Below are positions 9,092-18,357 of a DNA stretch of 64,000 bases, piece by piece. The position numbers were made by a program, and so were the translations under genes. The notes beneath the pieces are model-generated. The model was not told where the DNA came from. It saw only the letters and a list, made by a program, of their open reading frames with translations, and searched no databases. The stretch comes from Dryocola sp051297175 (lineage in GTDB: Bacteria > Pseudomonadota > Gammaproteobacteria > Enterobacterales > Enterobacteriaceae): the NCBI RefSeq assembly GCF_051297175.1, contig NZ_JBINNY010000001.1, forward strand, positions 1,922,001 through 1,986,000. The letters are read 5' to 3'. Each line of letters opens with the position of its first letter. The first letter of the stretch is position 1.

Positions 9092-9562
9092 ATGTTGAAG
9101 AAGATTATTTTTGCTTGCTGCTTATTCTGCGTGGCTAATATAGCCTCAGCTTCAGCAGGCAATAGTTCAATGCCTGGGGAAATTGTTGAAAATTTTTATC
9201 ATAATTACCTTGTCGCGTCTGAAGTACCTGATATGGAATCAGCTGATAAACTAACTCAAAAAGCTATTTTTGAATATACAACTGAGCATCTAAGAAGTCT
9301 GCGGGATAATGATGAATCGGGTGGTGATTATTTTGTCGATGCTCAGGATATATGTGAAGAATGGAAAGACAGCATTAATGTGGAAACTGTTTCAGAGAAC
9401 GACCAAGTCGCACAAGTGAAGCTAACATTAGGATATGGTAAGGGCGTATCTCTGTATGCCGTTAACCTGGTTAAAGAAAACGGGAACTGGTTAATGGATT
9501 CTGTTAAGCCCATATCTCATAGTAGTATTTATTGCCCTCGACAAGCAGAGGGGGGAGAATAA
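9092..9562 (+). CDS. Small exported DUF3828-like protein, candidate immunity
   Basis: A 156-residue protein with a signal peptide (MLKKIIFACCLFCVANIASA) and a small alpha/beta domain like that of the interrupted gene upstream. It ends directly at the start of the large peptidoglycan-hydrolase effector gene (TAA 9560-9562, ATG 9563). An exported small protein beside a cell-wall-degrading T6SS effector is the usual arrangement for periplasmic immunity, and Tai4-type immunity proteins are of comparable size. Immunity function is inferred from context, not from a recognised motif. Confidence 0.75.
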   Translation: MLKKIIFACCLFCVANIASASAGNSSMPGEIVENFYHNYLVASEVPDMESADKLTQKAIFEYTTEHLRSLRDNDESGGDYFVDAQDICEEWKDSINVETVSENDQVAQVKLTLGYGKGVSLYAVNLVKENGNWLMDSVKPISHSSIYCPRQAEGGE

Positions 9563-12478
9563 ATGCTGGACAAGAATGTCGCAGTTAGTGTTTTAAACAC
9601 TCAAGCCCTGACCAGGGCGAAAATTAACGCTGAAAATTTCAAAAATGGCATAGATAAAAAGCTTAAATATGGTGAGTCAAAATGTGCCCGCTATGTTAAA
9701 AAAGCATTAATCGCTGGAGGGGCATCTGCAAAAAATTCAGGAATTGAATCAGCTAAAAATTACGGCCCGTGGCTGCTTGAAAATAACTTTAAAGTTGTGG
9801 ATAACGCTACAACAGTGCGTACTGGCGGTGTATTCACAATTTCTGGTCAGCAAGTGGGGGATGTTGTCGTAATCCAGGCAGCACCATATCATGTGCATGG
9901 TCATATGGCGATGTTTAATGGTACACATTGGGTATCTGATTTTGTCCAGGAAAGGGGGTTCTATCCTGCCCAGATATATCGTGATCAAAACATCCCCTAT
10001 GCACTTTATCGTTATGGCGATAATACCACATCAGAGCAGAACGCCTCGGCTACCCAAAAAGGAAAAATTAAAATTGTTTGGCCTATTCCCTCTAACAACC
10101 GAGGCAGTGAATTTGGGAGCCAGGAGGATATCCTTTCACATCTGGGTGGGGAGTCAACCGGACAATACGCGATTGGCCGTAGCGGGATGTGGCATGGCGG
10201 TATACATATCACACATGCAACGACCCCTTGGTGTGCTCTCAGTGGCAAAGCCCCTCTGGAGGCATTCGATTTCCCGGTTGCTTTTAAAGGCGAGCAGGCT
10301 GTGCGATGCATGGCTGACGGGGAAGTGGTTGCTTATCGTATCTGCAAGGATTATCTGACGCTAGCATGGGAATCCGGTCCGCTGAACTTTTCCGGCTCGT
10401 TTGTACTGGTGAAACACTACATTCAACCGGGTGAGAAGGAATCCAGCGGGCTGCATTTCTATACCCTGTATATGCATCTTGCGCCGTATTCAGCCTATGA
10501 AAGTGCCAAAAAAGTCCACTGGGTAACTCAGGATACGCTCTCTGGTTATTCAGAAGCCGACTGGTTGATTATGGATTTGAGCCGCAGCGACCAGAGGCCA
10601 GCGAGTGCAGGCAATGTCAACAAAGGGACTCCTGTTACCTGGGATGCCTCAGATACATCCCTCACAGCCACCCAGGGGGGACGTACTTATGGACTGGCGA
10701 CCCTGAATGCGGATAGCGGAAAACTGAAATCGGGCCAAAGAGTCTGGATGCTGGTCGACAATAACAACATAAAACCGGCGCCAGGAAGTGGTCCTGGCTG
10801 GTGGGATCAATTGGTTCCACCAGCAAAAGAAGTCATGGTATTTGATAAAACAGTTAGTCTCAGTTCACCTCTCCCAATCAAGGCCGGTGACTCGATTGGG
10901 CATATGGGCTACTATCAGGCCCCAAAGGATGGGGGATATGAGGCGAGATATCAGGTGCATATTGAATGTACCAGCATGGACGATAACCTGGAAAAATTCC
11001 TGACCAATCCAGAGAAAGTGGGGGAGAAAAACCCACTCTGGCTGAAGTATTCTCCTGGCCTTGCTCTGTACACAAAAGACGTCGCGAAAGGCACCTTCTC
11101 AAAGGGAGCGACGTCAACAACTCGGACAAACATTCTTCCGTTGAACAAAGTCACGGTAGAAACGGATAAATCAACAAAACAGGAATACTGGCAGCTGCGG
11201 CCTGAAAATGCCTACGTGCCCAAAGGCCAGGCGGAGCCCCAATTACTGTCACAGTATGATCTGGCAAAGCTGGGGTTCAAAACTGAGACCTCAGAACCGG
11301 TCAGCTTTGATTACCTGGATGGAAAAAACCAGCCTGTTGGTTTTTTCCGCAGTCTTTTCAACTCACTTTACGAGGCTGCGACCGGTGATACGCGAACCAG
11401 TCATGCCCTGGTTAAGCATAATTATCAGCGCCTTCTTGATAAAATTGACAGTGGAAGCGACCGTTACTCTCCTATGGAATACTGGAGAGCACTTCATAAT
11501 CCCGACTATCGTGACGTCATTCAAAAAACAATAGTAAAACATCCCAGCGACTGGTACTTCAAAAAAGGCGATGCTATCTGGCAACCTTTCCTGAATGCGC
11601 TGAAGAAAGACGCCCCTGAATGGAAGAAATACAGTGAAGATTTTCTCGACAATATGGCCTGGATGCAGGACGTAAATAAAGAAAGAAAAGAAAAAATAGG
11701 GCCTTCGCTGTGGCATATGCATCCATTGCAATTCTTAGGGTGTTTGAAACAAATTAGCCGCTTTACTTATATTTATACCAATTATGATTGTACATTAGAT
11801 GATGCGATAAGTAAGCAAATGGCGTTAACTGGTGGCAATCGTCCGGTTTACGGCAACACGGGTTCAGTTACCAGAGCACAGGTCCGTAATTATATGAACC
11901 CTGGGCAACATATGAATGGTGCTGATATTTATCAATTTGTTGACCTTTCAGCACCTTCTGGTTTGACTGAAAATGACCTTGCAAAAATATTAGAAGGCAA
12001 AGGAGTCCTCTCAGGAAAGGCTTCCATATATTTGGAGGCGGCTGCAAAATATCACGTAAGTGAAGTATATCTTGTATCACATTCTTTACTTGAAACCAAT
12101 AATGGTAGAGCCTCATTTGCGAATGGTAGCAAGGAATACAATGGACGTACTGTATATAACATGTATGGAATTGGTGTTTTCAATAACAACCCTCAAAATG
12201 GCGTAAAATTAGCCTACAATAAGGGCTGGTTTTCTGTTAATGAAGCCATTGATGGCGGAGCTAGATGGATATCCGAAAATTTCATCAACAAAAAAGGGAT
12301 CTCAAAAAACACTCTATATAAGATGAGATGGAACCCCGCAGCCCCTGCGACAGGTCAATATGCTACGGATATCAACTGGGCATTAGCCCAAAAAAATGAC
12401 ATGAAAAGAATGTTTGATTTATTTCCTGATGCGAATATTACTTTCGACATACCAGTTTACAAGGATTCTTCATTGTGA
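9563..12478 (+). CDS. Multidomain peptidoglycan-hydrolase T6SS effector candidate
   Basis: A 971-residue protein with three recognisable parts. Residues ~25-150 form a CHAP/NlpC-P60-like cysteine amidase, with Cys41 in SKCARYVKKAL and His112/His114 in HVHGHMAMF. Residues ~205-485 resemble an M23 metallopeptidase: WHGGIHI (His211), TLYMHLAP (His305), AGDSIGHMG and QVHIE (His466), but the usual Asp ligand is His215 and the HxH motif is QxH, so activity is doubtful. Residues ~800-945 form a GH73 glucosaminidase with Glu844 in SLLETNNG and a YNMYGIG motif. A WHMHP motif lies between. It has no signal peptide, consistent with T6SS delivery. An AGGGGGG-like Shine-Dalgarno precedes ATG 9563. GC content falls after about 11700. 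It probably rides VgrG-1 or the PAAR tip. Confidence 0.8.
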   Translation: MLDKNVAVSVLNTQALTRAKINAENFKNGIDKKLKYGESKCARYVKKALIAGGASAKNSGIESAKNYGPWLLENNFKVVDNATTVRTGGVFTISGQQVGDVVVIQAAPYHVHGHMAMFNGTHWVSDFVQERGFYPAQIYRDQNIPYALYRYGDNTTSEQNASATQKGKIKIVWPIPSNNRGSEFGSQEDILSHLGGESTGQYAIGRSGMWHGGIHITHATTPWCALSGKAPLEAFDFPVAFKGEQAVRCMADGEVVAYRICKDYLTLAWESGPLNFSGSFVLVKHYIQPGEKESSGLHFYTLYMHLAPYSAYESAKKVHWVTQDTLSGYSEADWLIMDLSRSDQRPASAGNVNKGTPVTWDASDTSLTATQGGRTYGLATLNADSGKLKSGQRVWMLVDNNNIKPAPGSGPGWWDQLVPPAKEVMVFDKTVSLSSPLPIKAGDSIGHMGYYQAPKDGGYEARYQVHIECTSMDDNLEKFLTNPEKVGEKNPLWLKYSPGLALYTKDVAKGTFSKGATSTTRTNILPLNKVTVETDKSTKQEYWQLRPENAYVPKGQAEPQLLSQYDLAKLGFKTETSEPVSFDYLDGKNQPVGFFRSLFNSLYEAATGDTRTSHALVKHNYQRLLDKIDSGSDRYSPMEYWRALHNPDYRDVIQKTIVKHPSDWYFKKGDAIWQPFLNALKKDAPEWKKYSEDFLDNMAWMQDVNKERKEKIGPSLWHMHPLQFLGCLKQISRFTYIYTNYDCTLDDAISKQMALTGGNRPVYGNTGSVTRAQVRNYMNPGQHMNGADIYQFVDLSAPSGLTENDLAKILEGKGVLSGKASIYLEAAAKYHVSEVYLVSHSLLETNNGRASFANGSKEYNGRTVYNMYGIGVFNNNPQNGVKLAYNKGWFSVNEAIDGGARWISENFINKKGISKNTLYKMRWNPAAPATGQYATDINWALAQKNDMKRMFDLFPDANITFDIPVYKDSSL

Positions 12479-13260
12479 AATTCAATTCTTTAATGGTTCT
12501 TTTTTTATTGTCAGGTTCTGCACTTGCAAATTGCAACGAAAACTGGGAACAAGCTTCTCGGACACAGTTCGTAAACAAAAGCACCGTTCAAAATAAATCT
12601 TTTTTTTATTCTGCTCCATCCGAAAAGCACAAATTACCAGACCTCTTTCTAATTAAAGGCGATGATTTTAATACTTACTTAAAAAGTAATGATTTCACTT
12701 TTGGAACTTACACCAAAAAAAATGGTTCTGTTGTAATCGGCTGGCTAAAGTCTGAAACATTAGATACAGCTTCAACTAAATCGTCACATTCTCTACCGGA
12801 AGTGTCAAAGTTTGACTTTGTCATTATTTCGCCATATAAAAATATCGAGCTAGGTAGTTCATATGAGCAACTATATAAAACATGGGGAGACTGCGAAGTA
12901 AATAAACAACCTGACATTGGAATTTTAGGGAATTTCATTACTGTAGACAATGAAACGTATAAATACTTCGATAACTTCTGGAGTGGATTTACAATCCGCT
13001 CATCAAACATCAACTACCAGCAAACAGGCAGTGATTACGACTCGTATAGAATAACGACAATTACAGTCAACAGCAAAAAATACATGACCAGTAGAGGTAT
13101 TACCGTAGGGGATACGACACAAAATATAATTACTGCCTATGGAAATCCTTTGAAATTAGACAAGAATAAAATGACATATAAATTTAAAAACAACGAACTA
13201 TCATTTGATATCAAAAATAATGAAATCAAAGGCATAGTGATGGATGAAAAAGTAGAGTGA
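12475..13260 (+). CDS. Exported protein after effector, candidate immunity protein
   Basis: A 261-residue protein with a signal peptide (MKFNSLMVLFLLSGSALA, then NC; no valid lipobox). It starts at GTG 12475, overlapping the effector stop by 4 bases, so the two are translationally coupled. The gene is very AT-rich, like the 3' end of the effector. The C-terminal part has a repeated-strand pattern (ITVGDTTQNIITAYGNP, then LSFDIKNNEIKGI) seen in small periplasmic inhibitor-like folds, but I do not recognise a named family. Context points to immunity against the C-terminal glucosaminidase; this is inference. Confidence 0.75.
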   Translation: MKFNSLMVLFLLSGSALANCNENWEQASRTQFVNKSTVQNKSFFYSAPSEKHKLPDLFLIKGDDFNTYLKSNDFTFGTYTKKNGSVVIGWLKSETLDTASTKSSHSLPEVSKFDFVIISPYKNIELGSSYEQLYKTWGDCEVNKQPDIGILGNFITVDNETYKYFDNFWSGFTIRSSNINYQQTGSDYDSYRITTITVNSKKYMTSRGITVGDTTQNIITAYGNPLKLDKNKMTYKFKNNELSFDIKNNEIKGIVMDEKVE

Positions 13261-13323
13261 CAGACCCAAATTAGCACGTAATTTTCTTCTATATAACCTA
13301 AATGAACATTATGAGGTTAATTT

Positions 13324-13587
13324 ATGCTTCAAATTATCCGTAAAGGCGATAAAACTACCCACGGTGGTTCAGTACTGACCGCCTCAGAAACGATGAAATT
13401 CGGCGGTATTGGCGTTGCCCGTAAAGGCGACAAAGTGTCCTGCCCGATTCCGGGACATGGCCCTACAACCATCGTAGAAGGAAACCCTGATTACCTTGAT
13501 CATGGTATCCCGGTTGCCTTTCACGGCCACAAATGTGCCTGTGGTTGCACATTGATCAGTTCATTTGCCGCAGCAAAGGTTGCCTGA
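13324..13587 (+). CDS. PAAR-domain spike tip protein
   Basis: An 87-residue stand-alone PAAR protein: GDKTTHGGSV near the N-terminus, the central GDKVSCPIPGHGP, and the C-terminal HGHKCACGCTLI with Cys and His residues suited to zinc binding. PAAR proteins sharpen the VgrG spike and can carry effectors. Having no extension, this one probably acts as a simple tip. It lies after the effector/immunity block and before the 402-residue membrane protein, with an AGGTTA motif upstream of the ATG. Confidence 0.9.
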   Translation: MLQIIRKGDKTTHGGSVLTASETMKFGGIGVARKGDKVSCPIPGHGPTTIVEGNPDYLDHGIPVAFHGHKCACGCTLISSFAAAKVA

Positions 13588-13589
13588 TA

Positions 13590-14798
13590 ATGCCCGTCTG
13601 GCTGGATGCCATCCCTGAAAAGGCCCCTAAGGTAGCGCGTCCCGGCACCGGCCGTTGGCTGCTTTTCCTCGCGTTTGTCATGCTGGGGGGCATAGCGCTC
13701 ACGCTATGGTGCTGGTCGTCAGAGCGAACCGGATTTGTCTTCTGGTTCACCGCTCTGGGTCTTCCATTTTGCACCTGGGGGCTTATTTTCGGCTTACGCC
13801 GTTTTGTCTACAAAGCCGAACAGGTGGGGGCCGAGTCCCGAAATGTCGAGCGAGAAGCGCTCATTGGCAGTGAAATTCTGCGCGGTCAGCGCTGCGCCTG
13901 GATCCTCGATACTTATATTCAGAGTCCAGCCGGAAACAAAGCCGATGACCTGCTGAAGGCAATGAAAGTCGCAGCTCCCGCTATCGACTTCTCTCGCCCA
14001 AGAGGATGTGACAAACCGGTCAGATACGCGGCATTACCAGAATATCAGAAAGATTTAACGAAGGCCCTGAAAGCAGCGGTTAATAAACTGACCACGCGTG
14101 TAGAGGGGATAGTCAAGCCGCTTCCGCCCGCGCTGCCATGCTGGCTGGTGCTGGATTGTGATAACGATCTGTATCCCCTGATTGAAGAGCAGCTTAAAGC
14201 CGATCTCTCACTCAAGACGGGCAGGATTTTTCGCCTGATGGTCGGAAAAGGGCTGGCGGCGTTTGATGCCTGGCTGGACAAGGGATGGGACAACCCGGGC
14301 ATTCTGGTTGCCATCACGCTGTCGTTACCGGCGTTTCCCCGGGAAGAAGATGCTGATGCTGTCTCAATGGTGGTATTGAGCAACCGCAAAGCCCATGCCT
14401 GGCCGGATGCGCTCCGCCTTCATCGCCCCGAAAGGGGAACAGAAACAACGCTCACAAAGACGCTCAACCGGGCGCTGCTCTGGGCGAAGACCAGGCCCAA
14501 TGAACTCAAAGGAGGCTGGATCTCCGGTCCCACATTGACGTCGGGAAGCGGCTGGAATAATGCCTGCGAAAAGAGTGGAGTGGAATTTAGCCTTTCAGAA
14601 GACAATTCCAGTATCGATCCCGTGCTGGGCTATACCGGCCATGCTGCTCCATGGCTGGCCATCACGCTTGCCAATACTGACGTTGAACAACGAGGGTCGC
14701 AGGTTATCGCCGCACAACCCGTCGCTGACAAGGACGACATCTGGGTCGCCGTCATCACCAAAGAAGAAGTTCGCAAGGAATCGTCTAAGAATGTCTAA
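13590..14798 (+). CDS. T6SS-associated membrane protein of unknown function
   Basis: A 402-residue protein with two predicted membrane segments near the N-terminus (about residues 23-42, LLFLAFVMLGGIALTLW, and 50-70, FWFTALGLPFCTWGLIF), then a long soluble domain. I recognise no catalytic motif. ATG 13590 lies one base after the PAAR stop codon region, and the 3' end overlaps tssM by 8 bases, so it is probably co-translated with tssM. Its topology and position suggest an accessory of the membrane complex, but function is unknown. Confidence 0.8.
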   Translation: MPVWLDAIPEKAPKVARPGTGRWLLFLAFVMLGGIALTLWCWSSERTGFVFWFTALGLPFCTWGLIFGLRRFVYKAEQVGAESRNVEREALIGSEILRGQRCAWILDTYIQSPAGNKADDLLKAMKVAAPAIDFSRPRGCDKPVRYAALPEYQKDLTKALKAAVNKLTTRVEGIVKPLPPALPCWLVLDCDNDLYPLIEEQLKADLSLKTGRIFRLMVGKGLAAFDAWLDKGWDNPGILVAITLSLPAFPREEDADAVSMVVLSNRKAHAWPDALRLHRPERGTETTLTKTLNRALLWAKTRPNELKGGWISGPTLTSGSGWNNACEKSGVEFSLSEDNSSIDPVLGYTGHAAPWLAITLANTDVEQRGSQVIAAQPVADKDDIWVAVITKEEVRKESSKNV

Positions 14799-17700
14799 GG
14801 TAAAAGTAAAAACTCTCATCGGCTCGGTTGTGACTGTCGCTTTTTTCCTGACAGTCATCGTGGCATTTCTGTTTTATGCCTTTCCGGAAAGCGTGGCCTC
14901 TGCCACCGGCTTCGGACCATATGACGGCCAGCGCATACTCACATTCTGCGCCATTATGGTTGCTGCGATACTTTTACTCGGCTGGCTGATAGAGAAGGCT
15001 TTCGACTTCGCCGGTAAATCCGGATTGTATTTCCAGTGGGGGGAGAAAAAGGCTGAAAGTATCACTCCGGTGACGAACACCATTACCAGTGAAGAAGATG
15101 ACGATGAACCGGTTTTCAGCGAAGACGTTGTGTCTGAACACCTGCGCTTTCGCTATGGACGCCGCTGGCAGCGTAAGGTGCGACACCTGCTGGTGATGGG
15201 CAACCCGGACGACGTCCAGAAAGCGGCCCCGGGTCTGTGTCATGACCTGTGGCAGGAAGGTGACGGTAACGTACTGATTTATGGCGGTGATGCACAGTCA
15301 CTTCCGGATGAGATCTTCCTTTCAAAACTGAAGCGCCTGCGATCTGGCCAGCCGGTTGATGGTATTATTCAGGTGATGAGTACTTCAGCCCTCCCGACGG
15401 ATAGCGAACGGGATGCTTTCTTGCGTTGCCGCCAGAAAGCCGACCATCAGCTGGGCTGGCAGGCTCCTGTCTGGCTGTGGCTGACTCACAAAGCCAAAGG
15501 TGCTCAGCAGGACGCGGAAAAGGCTGCAACAGGGGTCATATTCGGGCCGGATGGCTCCGTAAAAGAGGCGGGAGAGGCGTTTTCTACGCTGGCGCAACGC
15601 CTGCAAAAAGTCGGTATGGCACAGATACTGAATAATCCGGCACATGACGGCCTGCTTCAGTTGTCCTCGCGCCTGCGCCACGAACTGAAAGCCAGTCTGA
15701 ATGTTTTGCTCAGCGGGCTGATGCAGGGATCTGCGGCCTGGCGTTTACGCGGGGTCATGTTCAGTCCGGAACTGGCCATTGCCGGAACGGTGCCGAACAC
15801 ACGTCTCGGCACGCCGACATGGAAAGCCGTCATTGATGACTGTGATGCCGTCAGCGGCAGGAATCTGGGCTTCGACTGGCTGAAGATGCTGCGGTTAATT
15901 CTGCTTTCCCTGATTGTACTGTGGGGGGTCGGTACACTGCTGTCTCTCGTCGTTAACCGGGCTCAGATCTATCAGGCGCAGGACACAGCCAGGCAGGCGG
16001 CGGATGCCGCATTACCGCTGACTGAACGCCTGCGTAACCAGCTCGTGCTCCAGCAATCCATTGCCCGTCTGCAACATAGTGAAGCCACCGGTGCGCCGTG
16101 GTACACCCGTTTTGGTCTGAATCAGGACAGCGACACGCTGGCCGCGCTCTGGCCGTTATATGCGAAGAACAACATACAGCTGATGAGGGATGCCACCGCA
16201 GACCATCTGAAGCAACAGCTGACCGCCTTTGTGAAGTTACCACCGGCCAGTGACGCCCGCACACAGGGCACTCAGCATACCTACGACGTACTCAAAAGTT
16301 ACCTGATGATGGCCCGTCCGGATAAAGCGGACGCGGGGTGGCTGGCAAAAAATGTGCTGGCCTCATGGCCAAAGCGTCAGACTGTACAGGATGGGGCCTG
16401 GCAGGAAATGGCACCGAAACTACTGGGCTTTTATGCACAAAATCTCCCGGATCATCCGGAATGGAAAATTAAGCCTGACGCTGAACTTATCGGCATCGTG
16501 CGTCAGATCCTGCTCAAGCAGATAGGCCAACGTAACGCCGAATCCGGGCTGTATCAGGACATGCTTCAGCGCGTAGCAAGCAACTGGCCAGATTTAACGC
16601 TGGCGGATATGACCGGCGACACCGATGCCTCAACCGTATTCAGTACCGAAGAAATGGTCCCGGGGATGTTTACCCGTCAGGCCTGGGAAGAGCAGGTTAA
16701 AGATGCGATTGACGCGGTCGTCAAAACTCGCCGTGATGAAATTGACTGGGTACTGACGGACAAAACCCGTCAACCGGGGAACGACGTTTCCCCGGAAGCG
16801 CTCAAAGCACGTCTGATCGAACGCTACTTTACGGACTTCGGTAATGCCTGGCTCAACATGGTCAACAGCATTCAGTGGCAAGAAGCCAGTTCGCTTTCCG
16901 AAGCCATTGCGCAGTTGAACCTGATTGGTGACATCCGTCAGTCACCGTTGGTGGCGCTGATGAACACCCTGGCATGGCAAGGTAAAACCGGTCAGAAGGG
17001 TGAGGCGCTGGCAGATTCCATCGTCGATTCAGCGAAAAAGCTCGTGAGCAGAAAGAAATACGCGAAACAGGTTATAGAGCAGGCTCAGGGACCCAAAGGC
17101 CCGCTTGATGCTGTGTTTGGCCCACTGACAGGGCTTATCGAAGGAAAAGAAGGTACCGGAAATAACGGCAACCTGAGCTTCCAGTCCTGGCTGGCCCGTG
17201 TAACCCAGGTGCGGCTCAAGCTTCAGCAGGTCACCAGCGCCCCGGATCCGCAGGCTATGTCGCAGATGCTGGCCCAGACCGTGTTCCAGGGGAAAGCCAT
17301 CGACCTGACGGATACCCGTGATTACGGCAGTCTGGTTGCGGCAAGCCTGGGGCAGGAGTGGAGCGGCTTCGGTCAGTCGCTGTTTGTTCAGCCGCTGGAT
17401 CTGGCCTGGAGGCAGGTGCTGGCCCCGGCTGCGGGAAGTCTGAATACCCGCTGGCAGACTACCATTGTGGATCAGTGGAACAAGGCGTTTGCAGGTCGCT
17501 ATCCGTTCAGGGCCACCGGTAGCGATGCCTCACTGCCGCTGCTTGCCCAGTTCCTGCGCAGCGACTCCGGCCGCATTTCCACTTTCTTGAAAACCAACCT
17601 CGGTGGGATTCTGCACCAGGAAGGCAATCGCTGGGTCGTTGATCCCTCTGCAAGCCAGGGGATGGAGGTAAATCCTGATTTCCTCCGGGCGATTAATCAA

Positions 17701-18192
17701 CTGGCAGAACTGTCAGATATCGTGTTTGCCCAAGGGGATGCGAGCGTACGGTTTGAATTAATGGCCCGGCCTTCTCCGGATGTGGCCCGTATTCAACTCT
17801 CACTTGATGAGCAGAAACTGGACTACTTCAACCAAATGGAAAGCTGGCAAAGCTTCACCTGGCCAGGAAATACCTATTATCCGGGTGCCAGCCTCAGCTG
17901 GCGCAGCGTTAATAGCGGTATGCAGCTGTATACCAACAACCAGGGTAACTGGGGATTCATTCGTCTACTGGATAAGGCGCTGCTCACTCCGCTGGATGCC
18001 GGCCGTACGCAACTGGTATGGATCAGTCAGGACGGTAACCCACTTAAGTTTGTTATGCGCAGCGAGCTGGGCGACGGTCCGCTAGCGTTGCTGAAGCTTC
18101 AGGGATTTAAACTACCGGATGCGATCTTTAACGTTGTGCCGCTCGCCGTTACGCCTGTTGATGACCCCAACAGCTTAACAATATGGCCTTAA
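14791..18192 (+). CDS. tssM: TssM, IcmF-type T6SS inner-membrane protein
   Basis: A 1133-residue TssM. Membrane segments lie at ~8-30 and ~47-67, with a third near residues 366-388 (LRLILLSLIVLWGVGTLLSLVV) before the large periplasmic part that contacts TssJ. The cytoplasmic loop lacks a GxxxxGK[ST] Walker A motif; the equivalent place reads LLVMGNPDDVQKAAPG. Some TssM homologues also lack it. ATG 14791 (MSKVKVKTLIG) is preferred to longer in-frame starts inside the preceding gene. TssM spans the envelope with TssL and TssJ. Confidence 0.93.
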   Translation: MSKVKVKTLIGSVVTVAFFLTVIVAFLFYAFPESVASATGFGPYDGQRILTFCAIMVAAILLLGWLIEKAFDFAGKSGLYFQWGEKKAESITPVTNTITSEEDDDEPVFSEDVVSEHLRFRYGRRWQRKVRHLLVMGNPDDVQKAAPGLCHDLWQEGDGNVLIYGGDAQSLPDEIFLSKLKRLRSGQPVDGIIQVMSTSALPTDSERDAFLRCRQKADHQLGWQAPVWLWLTHKAKGAQQDAEKAATGVIFGPDGSVKEAGEAFSTLAQRLQKVGMAQILNNPAHDGLLQLSSRLRHELKASLNVLLSGLMQGSAAWRLRGVMFSPELAIAGTVPNTRLGTPTWKAVIDDCDAVSGRNLGFDWLKMLRLILLSLIVLWGVGTLLSLVVNRAQIYQAQDTARQAADAALPLTERLRNQLVLQQSIARLQHSEATGAPWYTRFGLNQDSDTLAALWPLYAKNNIQLMRDATADHLKQQLTAFVKLPPASDARTQGTQHTYDVLKSYLMMARPDKADAGWLAKNVLASWPKRQTVQDGAWQEMAPKLLGFYAQNLPDHPEWKIKPDAELIGIVRQILLKQIGQRNAESGLYQDMLQRVASNWPDLTLADMTGDTDASTVFSTEEMVPGMFTRQAWEEQVKDAIDAVVKTRRDEIDWVLTDKTRQPGNDVSPEALKARLIERYFTDFGNAWLNMVNSIQWQEASSLSEAIAQLNLIGDIRQSPLVALMNTLAWQGKTGQKGEALADSIVDSAKKLVSRKKYAKQVIEQAQGPKGPLDAVFGPLTGLIEGKEGTGNNGNLSFQSWLARVTQVRLKLQQVTSAPDPQAMSQMLAQTVFQGKAIDLTDTRDYGSLVAASLGQEWSGFGQSLFVQPLDLAWRQVLAPAAGSLNTRWQTTIVDQWNKAFAGRYPFRATGSDASLPLLAQFLRSDSGRISTFLKTNLGGILHQEGNRWVVDPSASQGMEVNPDFLRAINQLAELSDIVFAQGDASVRFELMARPSPDVARIQLSLDEQKLDYFNQMESWQSFTWPGNTYYPGASLSWRSVNSGMQLYTNNQGNWGFIRLLDKALLTPLDAGRTQLVWISQDGNPLKFVMRSELGDGPLALLKLQGFKLPDAIFNVVPLAVTPVDDPNSLTIWP

Positions 18193-18357
18193 CGAAATGG
18201 CGTTATGCCTGCGTGTGAACATACCTCAAGCTGCCCGCAGCTAACGCCGGGTGACACCAACGCTAACTACGCTAATGGCGGCTCCGATCGCCATCGATCC
18301 TGCCCGTTCCATGATGCTGTGTGGATAACTATTTATTAATAATCAGGAAACCCGTGC

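Noticed and set aside
18193..18357. Small gene between tssM and tssF (frames such as MPACEHTSS)
   Set aside because: The possible frames are under 50 codons, match nothing I know and lack a ribosome site.
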